Part shown: positions 1 through 6,550 of the stretch, one piece after another
How positions within the stretch are numbered: the first letter of the stretch is position 1
Layout of the letters: every line of letters starts with the position of its first letter
NCBI GenBank assembly: GCA_009925875.1
Contig: RFQD01000029.1
Span: forward strand, 1 to 10,941
DNA length: 10,941 bases
DNA from: Microbacteriaceae bacterium
GTDB taxonomy: Bacteria; Actinomycetota; Actinomycetes; Actinomycetales; Microbacteriaceae
Direction: 5' to 3'
Made by a program: the position numbers and the translations under genes
Notes under the pieces: generated by a model
The model's database searches: none
What the model saw: only the letters and a program-made list of their open reading frames with translations
Told to the model about the DNA's origin: nothing

Positions 1-18
1 TCGACCAGCGCTGGTCGA
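1..18. promoter_or_regulatory. 18-bp perfect palindrome, candidate operator
   Basis: The first nine bases (TCGACCAGC) are followed immediately by their exact reverse complement (GCTGGTCGA), with no spacer. The palindrome ends 17 bp before the -10-like hexamer of the downstream kinase gene, so it covers the expected -35 position. A dimeric regulator binding there would control that gene. It could instead be the remains of a longer hairpin or terminator of a gene to the left, which cannot be judged because the window starts here. Confidence 0.45.
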
Positions 19-35
19 GGCATTCTTCTGTTCGC

Positions 36-41
36 TAGCCT
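36..41 (+). promoter_or_regulatory. -10 element of leaderless promoter for the kinase gene
   Basis: TAGCCT is followed by exactly 6 nt and then the GTG start at 48. No Shine-Dalgarno sequence precedes the GTG. This TAnnnT-N6-RTG arrangement puts the transcription start on or next to the start codon, the usual form of leaderless actinobacterial mRNAs. The same layout recurs at 1848, 5092 (minus) and, with 7 nt, 7739. Confidence 0.5.
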
Positions 42-47
42 AAGTTC

Positions 48-1850
48 GTGTTGGAGCGAGCGTGGAGACGACTAGCAACCGATGTACTTCGGTTGGTAGG
101 TAAGTACGCCGTCCATCCCGTTGTGGTCTTACCGGGCCTGGTTTTGTTGTCGCTCGGAACCGCCTTCGCTGACACCCAAAATCTCAATCGCTACAACGAA
201 CAGTGGGTCATCGTCGCGACCCACGGCTTTGTGGGCGCCTGCATTTGGTTTTTCGCAGTTGGTGTTCTGGTCCATATCGCGTCTGGCTACTGGCGAACGT
301 TGGCCGTGCTGTTTCTCTATGCAACGACGGAACTCGTCCGCACCCTCATTGTGGAGACCGGCGCGCTCAGTCGAGGCATGATCGACCACGTTGAATGGAC
401 GTCTCAGGTCCTGACTGCGATTCTGACGGGTCTCACCGTGTATGGCATCGCCTCCCTCGCGGTCAATGACGCCTATGCGTTTCGTGCCACCGTTGCCGAC
501 CTCAAAGCGCGGAGTGCTCTTCTGGAAACGACCCTGTCACGCACAGAGCTTGATGCAAACATCGCGCGCCGAGAAATCCTGCGTTCAGCGAAGACCACGA
601 TTCGCTCGGCTCTGAAAAAGACGCTGGGCGGGGTATCTACCGAAGCCACTGTGCGCGCTCTGCTCGATCTTTCCGACGATGTCGTGCGACCACTGAGCCG
701 GCAGCTTCTCTTCCGTCCTGGATCATCTGCACGTGTTCAACAGTCCCCCGTGAGAACGCAACTCCACTTCTGGGAAGTAGTCAATCTGGCTTCCTCAACG
801 AAACCTTTTCGTGCGGGACCTACTGTCTTTGTGGGCGGAATGCTGGCGTTGGGATCCGCCGTCACTGCTGCGCCCTACGGACTGGGGATTTTGGCCATGC
901 TGGCACTGCTTGTTTTTCCGTATTTTCTTCTCACACTTGCAGATCGATTTCTCACTCAGAAGTTGCGCGAGTGGCCGAGTTTGACTCGATTCGTCACGGT
1001 CTCGGCAATCTATTCGGTGACCTGTGGAATTGATGCCGTCGCGGTGGGTGTCGTCAATGGACTCACCCAGCCTCTTCTGACGTTATTCGTTGTGTACGCG
1101 ACGGTCATGGGTGCGCTCATCCTGTGGTACATCGCGACCATGTCTGGAGTGCGACGCGGGTACGACGAGGTCATTCATCAGTTGCGTGGGGTGAATGAGC
1201 AACTTGAATGGGCAGTCGCACGCGTGAACGCTCGGTTGTGGACCGATCAGAAGGAGTTGTCACGCACTCTTCACAACGAAGTTCAAGGTGTCTTGGTCGC
1301 GACCGCGTTCAAGCTGCAGCGTCAGGTTGATGCGGGAAACAAGATTGACATTGACGAGGACGAAATTAGAGCCCTTGTCTTTGCTGCGCTCGATAGCCCG
1401 AACGCTCCGTCGACGGCACCTCCTCTTCAGGGAGCACTCAGGGAGGAGCGAGAACGCTGGGACGGTGTTTTAGGCATTTCGTGGGACATCGACGCTCGTG
1501 CCGTTTCGTGCGTCGACAATGACCGTGATGCACGCCGAGTAATCGAGGACCTCGTCGGTGAATTCCTCACCAATTCCGTCAAGCACGGCAAGGCGCATCA
1601 CGCAACCATTCGGATGCGCGCGACCGCCAGTGGAACCATGGCCATCACTCTCGCCAACGACGGGGCACCCATGCCGAAGAATCGAATCCCCGGAATCGGC
1701 ACCGAACTTGCGAACTCCGTCTCCGTGTCTCTGCGATTGGTTCCTCGAAGCGCCGGAGTAGAGATTCGTCTCGAAATTCCGTGCGAGGGCCGAGATCACC
1801 TCGAAAACAACGTCACCGAGGCTCGCTCGCACACGTTGTCCGTCGAATAA
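48..1850 (+). CDS. Polytopic membrane histidine kinase, NarL/DesK-type (HisKA_3-like)
   Basis: 600 aa with a GTG start. Two hydrophobic blocks are visible: about residues 24-138 (four likely helices) and about 257-365 (four likely helices), separated by a charged, partly coiled cytoplasmic linker (141-250). After the second block a helical stretch (370-425) contains R-T-L-H-N-E with His409 as the likely phospho-acceptor, resembling the dimerisation and phosphotransfer helix of NarL-type kinases. The C-terminal ATP-binding domain shows an N-box (E505-F-L-T-N509-S-V-K-H-G), N-D538-G and G-I-G-T (549-552). The usual D-x-G-x-G glycine boxes are poorly kept, so activity is likely but not assured. 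A response regulator partner is absent downstream; it may lie to the left of the window. The gene ends at a TAA shared with the hadA promoter. The input signal is unknown. An ATP-binding sensor protein without kinase activity is the alternative. Confidence 0.75.
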   Translation: MLERAWRRLATDVLRLVGKYAVHPVVVLPGLVLLSLGTAFADTQNLNRYNEQWVIVATHGFVGACIWFFAVGVLVHIASGYWRTLAVLFLYATTELVRTLIVETGALSRGMIDHVEWTSQVLTAILTGLTVYGIASLAVNDAYAFRATVADLKARSALLETTLSRTELDANIARREILRSAKTTIRSALKKTLGGVSTEATVRALLDLSDDVVRPLSRQLLFRPGSSARVQQSPVRTQLHFWEVVNLASSTKPFRAGPTVFVGGMLALGSAVTAAPYGLGILAMLALLVFPYFLLTLADRFLTQKLREWPSLTRFVTVSAIYSVTCGIDAVAVGVVNGLTQPLLTLFVVYATVMGALILWYIATMSGVRRGYDEVIHQLRGVNEQLEWAVARVNARLWTDQKELSRTLHNEVQGVLVATAFKLQRQVDAGNKIDIDEDEIRALVFAALDSPNAPSTAPPLQGALREERERWDGVLGISWDIDARAVSCVDNDRDARRVIEDLVGEFLTNSVKHGKAHHATIRMRATASGTMAITLANDGAPMPKNRIPGIGTELANSVSVSLRLVPRSAGVEIRLEIPCEGRDHLENNVTEARSHTLSVE

Positions 1851-1853
1851 GCT
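1848..1853 (+). promoter_or_regulatory. -10 element of candidate leaderless hadA promoter
   Basis: TAAGCT lies 6 nt before the hadA ATG and overlaps the TAA stop codon of the preceding kinase gene. No Shine-Dalgarno sequence precedes hadA, unlike hadB. No good -35 hexamer is visible. hadA may also be reached by read-through from the kinase gene. Confidence 0.45.
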
Positions 1854-1859
1854 AGCGCC

Positions 1860-2309
1860 ATGGCTGTCAACCCCGCGCTCCAAGGCCGCGTATTCCCGCC
1901 GGTTCCCGCCTACCTGGTCGGGCGCGAGAAGATTCGCGAGTTTGCTCGGGCGGTGCTGTCTGACAGTCCGATCAATTTCGACCTCGACGCGGCGCATGCG
2001 GCGGGTTATCGCGACCTTGTCGCGCCGCCCACGTTCCCCATCGTTGTGCAAGAGCGCACGTTGGCTCAGCTGTTGGCCGAACCCGACGCCGGGATTGATT
2101 TCAGTCGCGTTGTTCACGGCGAGCAGCGCTTCACTTACAGTCGACCGATCGTCGCTGGTGACGAACTCACCGCCGCGCTGACGGTGGCGTCAATCAAGAG
2201 CTTGGGAGGACACACGATGGTCACTGCGGTGTCGGAAATTTCCGACTCAGCGGGTTTGCACGTCGTGACGGCCACCTCCACGTTGGTTGTGCGGGGGGAG
2301 GAGTCATGA
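1860..2309 (+). CDS. hadA: MaoC-like (FAS1-type) dehydratase subunit A, HadA-like
   Basis: 149 aa hot-dog-fold protein of the FAS1-like dehydratase type. It shows the family hallmarks: a Y-L-V-G-R-E-K-I-R-E-F-A stretch near residue 20, A-P-P-T-F-P-I-V around 56-63, and H-G-E-Q-R-F-x-Y-x-R-P-I-x-x-G-D-E-L around 84-101. In mycobacteria HadA is the non-catalytic partner of HadB in the (3R)-hydroxyacyl-ACP dehydratase of FAS-II. No D-x-x-x-x-H active-site pair of the hydratase-2 kind is seen here, which fits that role. The stop overlaps the hadB start (ATGA), indicating translational coupling and a heterodimer. The acyl-ACP chain length it serves cannot be read from the sequence; outside mycolate producers ordinary fatty-acid elongation is the likely use. 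Confidence 0.85.
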   Translation: MAVNPALQGRVFPPVPAYLVGREKIREFARAVLSDSPINFDLDAAHAAGYRDLVAPPTFPIVVQERTLAQLLAEPDAGIDFSRVVHGEQRFTYSRPIVAGDELTAALTVASIKSLGGHTMVTAVSEISDSAGLHVVTATSTLVVRGEES

Positions 2310-2734
2310 CACAGACGCGCACGCCCATTTCGCTCGGAGACGAAATCCCTGCGGTTGAATTCCGACTGACCCGCGACACTCTCGTGAGATATGCCGGTGC
2401 CTCAGGGGACTTTAACCCGATTCATTACCGTGATGATGTGGCGAGTTCCGTCGGTTTGCCCGGTGTGCTTGCGCATGGAATGTTGACCATGGGCGTTGCG
2501 GTGCAATCGACTGTGCGTTGGATCGGTGACCCTGGACGCATTCTTGACTACCAGACACGTTTCACTCGACCGGTTGTTGTCGACCCAGATTCCGGAGCGA
2601 CCATCTCGGTTGCCGGGAAAGTTGCACAAGTGGATGACGAATCGGGCACAGCCCGGGTAGATCTCACCGTGACCTATAACGGAGAAACCGTGTTGGGTAA
2701 GGCCCAAGTGCAGGTTCGCCTCGTCTCGGCGTGA
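2306..2734 (+). CDS. hadB: MaoC-like (3R)-hydroxyacyl dehydratase subunit B, HadB-like
   Basis: 142 aa MaoC/hydratase-2 hot-dog protein and probable catalytic partner of HadA. The active-site signature is G-D35-F-N-P-I-H40 (Asp/His dyad), followed by G-L-P-G-V-L-A-H-G-M-L-T-M-G (50-63), the standard MaoC helix. The reaction inferred is dehydration of (3R)-hydroxyacyl-ACP to trans-2-enoyl-ACP in FAS-II. A GGAGG run just upstream, inside the end of hadA, is a strong ribosome binding site, and the start overlaps the hadA stop by 4 nt. murB begins 7 nt after the stop, so the three genes probably form one operon. Length matches the family. Confidence 0.88.
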   Translation: MTQTRTPISLGDEIPAVEFRLTRDTLVRYAGASGDFNPIHYRDDVASSVGLPGVLAHGMLTMGVAVQSTVRWIGDPGRILDYQTRFTRPVVVDPDSGATISVAGKVAQVDDESGTARVDLTVTYNGETVLGKAQVQVRLVSA

Positions 2735-2741
2735 TCCTCGA

Positions 2742-3878
2742 GTGAGCATGCGATTTTCCGAGCTCACCACCCTCGGCGTGGGCGGTGAGATACCTGATTT
2801 CATTGCGGCGACAACGACGTCAGAAATTGTCTCCGCTGCGTTGAGCGCACGCGATACCGGCCTCCCTGTGCTCGCGCTCGGGGGAGGGTCGAATCTACTG
2901 GTCAGTGATTCCGGCTTTGAGGGACGCGTCATTGCGGTTCGAACACGAGGTATTGATGTTGACTTTGACGCTGTGCACGCGAGCGTCTTAGCCGGTGCCG
3001 GTGCCGGTGCCGGTGCCGGTCGCGTTCGTGTGCGCGTTGCTGCCGGCGAAGATTGGGACGAGTTCGTTTCCTGGACGATTCACCACGGATACGCCGGACT
3101 TGAAGCGCTCTCCGGTATCCCGGGTCGCGTCGGCGCCGCACCCATTCAAAACATCGGCGCGTACGGGCAAGAGGTGGGAAATGTGGTCCATGGCGTCCAC
3201 ATTCTTGACCTAGGAACGGGAGAACTGCGCTTTCTGGCTCGCGCGGATCTTGATTTTTCCTACCGAGATTCGATTTTTAAACAGGGGCTCGACGCAATCG
3301 TCCTCAGTGTTGAATTCGACCTACAGGATGTTCGCGAATCGCACCTGTCCCGTCCTATCGAGTTCGCCCAACTCTCCTCGGCATTGCGAGTCGAGCTGGG
3401 TGAACAGGTTTCGCTCCAGAGTGTTCGTGATGCCGTTCTCACCTTGCGTCGCTCCAAGGGAATGGTTCTCGATGCGTTGGATCCGGATACGCGGAGTGCC
3501 GGGTCGTTCTTTGTCAATCCCATCGTGACGTCACGGTTTGCCGGCACGCTCCCGATCGATGCCCCGCGCTACCCATTGTCGGACGACACGAGGGATCGAA
3601 TTCTTGAGATTGGTGCCGACGTCCCGCCTCTGGCCGAACCCGGACTCGTCAAGTTGAGCGCGGCCTGGCTCATCGAGAATGCGGGCATTCCCCGCGGATT
3701 TTCGCTTCCGGGTTCGCGGGCATCCGTATCCTCAAAACACACCCTGGCCCTCACAAATCGGGGCGGTGCCAGTGCCGAGGAAGTTGCGGCTCTGGCTCGC
3801 TACGTCCGCTCGATGGTCCAATCGCACTTCGGAGTCCTGTTGCAACCGGAGCCCGTACTTGTGGGTATGGAACTCTAA
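2742..3878 (+). CDS. murB: UDP-N-acetylenolpyruvoylglucosamine reductase
   Basis: 378 aa flavoenzyme reducing UDP-GlcNAc-enolpyruvate to UDP-MurNAc with NADPH, the second committed cytoplasmic step of peptidoglycan synthesis. FAD-binding motifs are G-G-G-S-N (47-51) and [20 protein letters not shown] (125-144). Catalytic candidates are Tyr174-Arg175 in S-Y-R-D-S, Ser255 in A-G-S-F-F-V-N-P (proton donor) and Glu370 in Q-P-E-P near the C-terminus, matching the E. coli type I MurB triad Arg159/Ser229/Glu325. An alanine-glycine repeat at residues 84-93 comes from a DNA microsatellite. The GTG at 2742 follows the hadB stop by 7 nt; an ATG two codons later is an equally plausible start. The stop overlaps that of the convergent aminotransferase gene. 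Confidence 0.95.
   Translation: MSMRFSELTTLGVGGEIPDFIAATTTSEIVSAALSARDTGLPVLALGGGSNLLVSDSGFEGRVIAVRTRGIDVDFDAVHASVLAGAGAGAGAGRVRVRVAAGEDWDEFVSWTIHHGYAGLEALSGIPGRVGAAPIQNIGAYGQEVGNVVHGVHILDLGTGELRFLARADLDFSYRDSIFKQGLDAIVLSVEFDLQDVRESHLSRPIEFAQLSSALRVELGEQVSLQSVRDAVLTLRRSKGMVLDALDPDTRSAGSFFVNPIVTSRFAGTLPIDAPRYPLSDDTRDRILEIGADVPPLAEPGLVKLSAAWLIENAGIPRGFSLPGSRASVSSKHTLALTNRGGASAEEVAALARYVRSMVQSHFGVLLQPEPVLVGMEL
2991..3020 (+). repeat. Hexanucleotide microsatellite (GCCGGT)x5 inside murB
   Basis: Five perfect head-to-tail copies of GCCGGT in frame, encoding Ala-Gly five times (MurB residues 84-93). The repeat lies between the strand ending in D-x-D-F and the R-V-R-V-A-A-G-E strand, where MurB proteins normally have a short variable loop. 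A 6-bp unit keeps the reading frame if copies are gained or lost. Confidence 0.95.
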
Positions 3879-5080
3879 GGTGCTCCAAATAACTTCTGTA
3901 GGCGTTGCATGCCTTCGCGCAGGGGCTCATCTCCGAGCGCGTAGCTGAAGCGCAGATAACCGCTCGGACCGAACGCTTCACCCGGGACGGCGGCCACTTC
4001 AGCCTGGTCCAAGATCAGGTCTGCCAGTTCGAGCGATGATGTCGGCGTGACGCCGCCCCATGTCTTGCCGAGAAGCGCCGTCACGTCAGGGTAAACGTAA
4101 AAGGCGCCCTGGGGGGTCGGAGTGACGAATCCGGGAATCTTGTTGAGCTCATCCACAATGAGTCTGCGACGTCGGTCGAATGCGTCACGCATTTCCGTGA
4201 CACACTCTTGCGGACCCGTGAGGGCCGCCAGCGCGGCGCGCTGCGAAATGTTGGACACATTGGACGAAAGATGTGACTGAAGATTTCCCGCAGCTTTGAT
4301 TGCATCTGACGGACCAACCATCCAGCCCAACCGCCATCCCGTCATGGCGTATGTCTTCGCGACGCCGTTGACCAAGATTGTGCGGTCGGCGAGTGTGGGC
4401 ACGGCCTCCACAATCGACACCGCGGTGACTCCGTCGTAGGTGAGATTTTGATAGATCTCGTCACTGACAACCCACAGTCCGTGTGCGTCGGCCCATTCGC
4501 CGATTGCCTTGGTCTGCTCGGGCGAGTAAACGGAGCCGGTTGGATTCGATGGCGAAACAAACAACAACACCTTTGTGCGCGGGGATCGAGCAGCCTCGAG
4601 TTGTTCCACCGTCACGAGGTAGTTTTGGTCGGCACCTGCGAACACATCGACCTGCACTCCGCCCGCGAGCTTGATCGCTTCGGGATACGTGGTCCAGTAG
4701 GGGGTCGGGACGAGCACTTCGTCACCCGGATCGAGCAACGTCGCGAACGCCTGATAAACAGCCTGTTTCCCGCCGTTGGTAATGATGACTTGCGACGGGT
4801 CAACGGCCCATCCGCTATCCCGCTTGGTTTTGTCCGCAACGGCTTCACGCAATTCGGGAAGCCCGGCGGCCGGCGTGTATCGATAGTTCTTGGGGTCTTT
4901 CACGGCGGCCAAAGCTGCTTCGACGATGTGTGCCGGAGTGGCAAAGTCGGGCTCACCGGCGGCGAAGCTAATCACCGGGCGACCCTGCGCTTGGAGGGAC
5001 TTGGCTTTCGCATCCACTTTCAGGGTTGCAGATTCAGCGATGGAGGCGATTCGAGTCGAGATTCTCTTCAATTCGGGCAC
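3875..5080 (-). CDS. aspC: PLP-dependent class I aminotransferase, aspartate aminotransferase-like (Ib)
   Basis: 401 aa fold-type I aminotransferase. Seen: A-G-E-P-D-F-A-T-P (41-49), S-P-S-N179-P-T-G, D207-E-I-Y210 for PLP ring contacts, V-N-G-V-A-K242[11 protein letters not shown] with the Schiff-base lysine, and Y-L-R377-F-S-Y-A with the arginine that binds the substrate carboxylate. The G-E-P-D-F-x-T-P motif and overall layout fit the Ib subgroup of aspartate aminotransferases (oxaloacetate + glutamate to aspartate + 2-oxoglutarate), some of which also accept prephenate. Exact specificity is inferred. The GTG start is preceded by TAAACT at 6 nt rather than by a Shine-Dalgarno sequence, suggesting a leaderless mRNA. 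The gene diverges from tRNA-Trp and converges on murB. Confidence 0.88.
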   Translation of the reverse strand: MPELKRISTRIASIAESATLKVDAKAKSLQAQGRPVISFAAGEPDFATPAHIVEAALAAVKDPKNYRYTPAAGLPELREAVADKTKRDSGWAVDPSQVIITNGGKQAVYQAFATLLDPGDEVLVPTPYWTTYPEAIKLAGGVQVDVFAGADQNYLVTVEQLEAARSPRTKVLLFVSPSNPTGSVYSPEQTKAIGEWADAHGLWVVSDEIYQNLTYDGVTAVSIVEAVPTLADRTILVNGVAKTYAMTGWRLGWMVGPSDAIKAAGNLQSHLSSNVSNISQRAALAALTGPQECVTEMRDAFDRRRRLIVDELNKIPGFVTPTPQGAFYVYPDVTALLGKTWGGVTPTSSLELADLILDQAEVAAVPGEAFGPSGYLRFSYALGDEPLREGMQRLQKLFGAP

Positions 5081-5086
5081 GAACTC

Positions 5087-5092
5087 AGTTTA
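5087..5092 (-). promoter_or_regulatory. -10 element of leaderless promoter for the aspC-like gene
   Basis: On the minus strand TAAACT is followed by 6 nt and the GTG start at 5080. There is no ribosome binding site between them. The -35 region is weak. Spacing is identical to the elements before the kinase gene and hadA. Confidence 0.55.
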
Positions 5093-5119
5093 TGTGCTGG
5101 GCCTCGCGGACGACTCGGT

Positions 5120-5149
5120 TTGTGAGGACGTGGGCGAGTGACCTAAACT
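5120..5149 (+). promoter_or_regulatory. Candidate promoter for tRNA-Trp / secE-nusG
   Basis: TTGTGA (5120-5125) and TAAACT (5144-5149) are separated by 18 bp, which would start transcription near 5156, about 54 nt before the tRNA. A second -35-like TTGACG at 5163-5168 lacks a good -10 partner at normal spacing. A short inverted repeat CATGC-TTTG-GCATG (5174-5187) lies between promoter and tRNA. The remaining sequence between the aspC-like gene and the tRNA (5081-5209) holds nothing else I can name. Confidence 0.45.
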
Positions 5150-5209
5150 TGGACGCTAGTGGTTGACGTCGGCCATGCTTTGGCATGCCTTAAACGCACA
5201 TGACCGCAG

Positions 5210-5282
5210 AGGGCGGTGGCTCAATTGGTAGAGCAGCGGTCTCCAAAACCGCAGGTTGCAGGTTCGAGTCCTGTCCGCCCTG
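5210..5282 (+). tRNA. trpT: tRNA-Trp (anticodon CCA)
   Basis: A full cloverleaf of 73 nt can be drawn. Acceptor stem AGGGCGG pairs with CCGCCCT, and G73 is the discriminator base expected for bacterial tRNA-Trp. D-stem GCTC/GAGC; anticodon stem GCGGT/ACCGC with loop CTCCAAA (anticodon CCA at 5243-5245); T-arm GCAGG-TTCGAGT-CCTGT. The 3' CCA is not encoded. secE starts 22 nt after the tRNA end, so both are probably on one transcript that tRNA processing separates. Confidence 0.97.
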
Positions 5283-5304
5283 CAAAACCGGAAAGGTAGA
5301 AGTA

Positions 5305-5595
5305 ATGTCGCAAACCGTCGCTGACGAACCAGGCGAAGACCTCGTCGCCAAAGCGCGCCAAGACCGCGCCACGCGCAAGAACCCTTTTTCGCGCCTCGCC
5401 CTCTTTCTCCGCCAAGTTATGGGCGAACTCAAGAAGGTTGTCACCCCGACGCGTCGGGAGCTCATCAACTACACCATCGTCGTGCTCGTGTTTGTCGCCA
5501 TCATGATGGCGCTCGTCGGCGGACTTGACTGGTTGTTTGGCTGGATTGTGGTTTTCCTCTTCGGGGATCCGGCCGCTTCGACGCCCGCCGGATAA
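5305..5595 (+). CDS. secE: Preprotein translocase subunit SecE
   Basis: 96 aa, the short single-span SecE form typical of Gram-positive bacteria. It is the essential clamp of the SecYEG channel in the inner membrane. Seen: a polar N-terminus (1-28), the conserved amphipathic cytoplasmic helix F-L-R-Q-V-M-G-E-L-K-K-V-V-T-P-T-R (34-50), and one hydrophobic span (about 55-87) ending in a short P-A-rich tail. The ATG at 5305 is chosen because AAAGG (5292-5296) sits 8 nt before it; an in-frame ATG at 5200 exists but would make the reading frame run through the whole tRNA gene. nusG follows after 62 bp, the usual order in bacteria. Confidence 0.95.
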   Translation: MSQTVADEPGEDLVAKARQDRATRKNPFSRLALFLRQVMGELKKVVTPTRRELINYTIVVLVFVAIMMALVGGLDWLFGWIVVFLFGDPAASTPAG

Positions 5596-5657
5596 CAGCG
5601 ATTCGGTCTCCCGTTCACCTCCCTGACGATAACTCCTGAGAAGAGCTCACAAACAAC

Positions 5658-6464
5658 ATGGAAAACAACAACCTGAGTGAAGCCGAGCGCGACGCCGCCC
5701 AGCTCGCCGCCGCACTCGATGCACTGGCAACGGAGGAGCCGATTGTGTCGCCGGAACCGGTCGAAATGGTGGACGCACCTCTCGACTCATTCGCTGACGA
5801 ATCGCAACCGCAAGCCGACTCCGCGGAGCCGACGGCCGAGTCGGACGATCCTTATGCCGAGTTTGAGCGCGAACTCAAGAACCTGCCCGGCAAGTGGTAT
5901 GTCATTCATTCTTATGCGGGTTTTGAGCGCAAGGTCAAAGGAAACATTGAAAACCGCAAGAAAATCATGAGCCTCGAAGACTTCATCTTCCAGTGTGAGG
6001 TCCCCATGGAGGACGTGGTTGAAATCAAGAACGGTCAGCGCAAGATGGTCACTCGCGTGCGCATCCCGGGATACGTACTGGTGCGCATGGACCTGAACGA
6101 AGACAGCTGGTCGTGCGTGCGTCACACCCCGGGAGTCACCGGCTTCGTGGGAAACGCTCACAATCCGACACCGCTTCGTTTTCAGGAAGCATTCAATATG
6201 CTCAAGCCTCTGGTTGAGGTGAAAGACGTCAACACTGCTAAGGCCGTGACGGCTAAGGGCGGACTTGCCGTTGCACGGACACCGATTGCCGAAATCGACT
6301 TTGAAATCGGCGAAACCATCATCATCAAGGAAGGCTCGTTTGCGGGCCTCCCGGGATCCATCAGCGAAATCAAGCCCGAGAGCGGCAAGCTCACCGTGCT
6401 CGTATCGCTGTTCGAGCGCGAGACCCCGGTCGAACTCAGCTTCGACCAGGTCACCAAGCAATAG
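5658..6464 (+). CDS. nusG: Transcription termination/antitermination factor NusG
   Basis: 268 aa RNA polymerase elongation factor that bridges the clamp and Rho or ribosomal S10. The NGN domain (about 78-182) opens with K-W-Y-V-I-H-S-Y-A-G-F-E-R-K-V, contains I-P-G-Y-V-L-V-R-M and P-G-V-T-G-F-V-G-N. The KOW domain (about 212-268) shows I-I-I-K-E-G-S-F-A-G-L-P-G and ends S-L-F-E-R-E-T-P-V-E-L. An acidic, alanine-rich, low-complexity extension of about 75 residues precedes the NGN domain, as is known for actinobacterial NusG. The ribosome binding site is weak: GAGAAGAG lies over 10 nt from the ATG. Located between secE and rplK as in most bacteria. Confidence 0.97.
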   Translation: MENNNLSEAERDAAQLAAALDALATEEPIVSPEPVEMVDAPLDSFADESQPQADSAEPTAESDDPYAEFERELKNLPGKWYVIHSYAGFERKVKGNIENRKKIMSLEDFIFQCEVPMEDVVEIKNGQRKMVTRVRIPGYVLVRMDLNEDSWSCVRHTPGVTGFVGNAHNPTPLRFQEAFNMLKPLVEVKDVNTAKAVTAKGGLAVARTPIAEIDFEIGETIIIKEGSFAGLPGSISEIKPESGKLTVLVSLFERETPVELSFDQVTKQ

Positions 6465-6509
6465 CGCTCACACAAACCACCGCTGTTCAGAAAGGCTGAA
6501 TCGCGGGAG

Positions 6510-6533
6510 AACAATCCGGCTAACCGGTTTGTT
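6510..6533 (+). promoter_or_regulatory. Stem-loop in the rplK leader, possible L1 translational operator
   Basis: AACAA and CCGG (6510-6519, one T between them) can pair with CCGG and TTGTT (6524-6533) around a CTAA loop; the single T-T opposition is the only mismatch. A smaller perfect stem TTCAG/CTGAA with a five-base loop sits at 6486-6500. No T-run follows, so a standard terminator is unlikely. The rplK ribosome binding site begins 6 nt after the larger stem. In E. coli L1 represses the L11-L1 message by binding its leader, so a similar role is possible but no L1 motif was verified. Confidence 0.35.
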
Positions 6534-6550
6534 CGAACGAAAGGGAAAAA

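Noticed and set aside
1470..2117. Long minus-strand open frame (215 codons) opposite the kinase and hadA
   Set aside because: It crosses the boundary of two well-supported plus-strand genes, has no recognisable motif, and its composition is that of an antisense shadow in GC-rich coding DNA.
4448..5125. Plus-strand open frame (225 codons) opposite the aspC-like gene
   Set aside because: The minus-strand protein has every aminotransferase motif; the plus frame has none and no ribosome binding site.
5210..5282. tRNA-Trp as an integration (att) site for a mobile element
   Set aside because: The 3' part of the tRNA is not repeated elsewhere in the window and the genes that follow are core genes, with no integrase.
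5787..6461. Minus-strand open frame (224 codons) opposite nusG
   Set aside because: nusG is unambiguous, and the opposite frame translates to a histidine/leucine-rich sequence without domain features.
6510..6533. Intrinsic terminator between nusG and rplK
   Set aside because: No T-run follows the stem, the stem contains a mismatch, and rplK has no clear promoter of its own in the gap, so read-through seems more likely.
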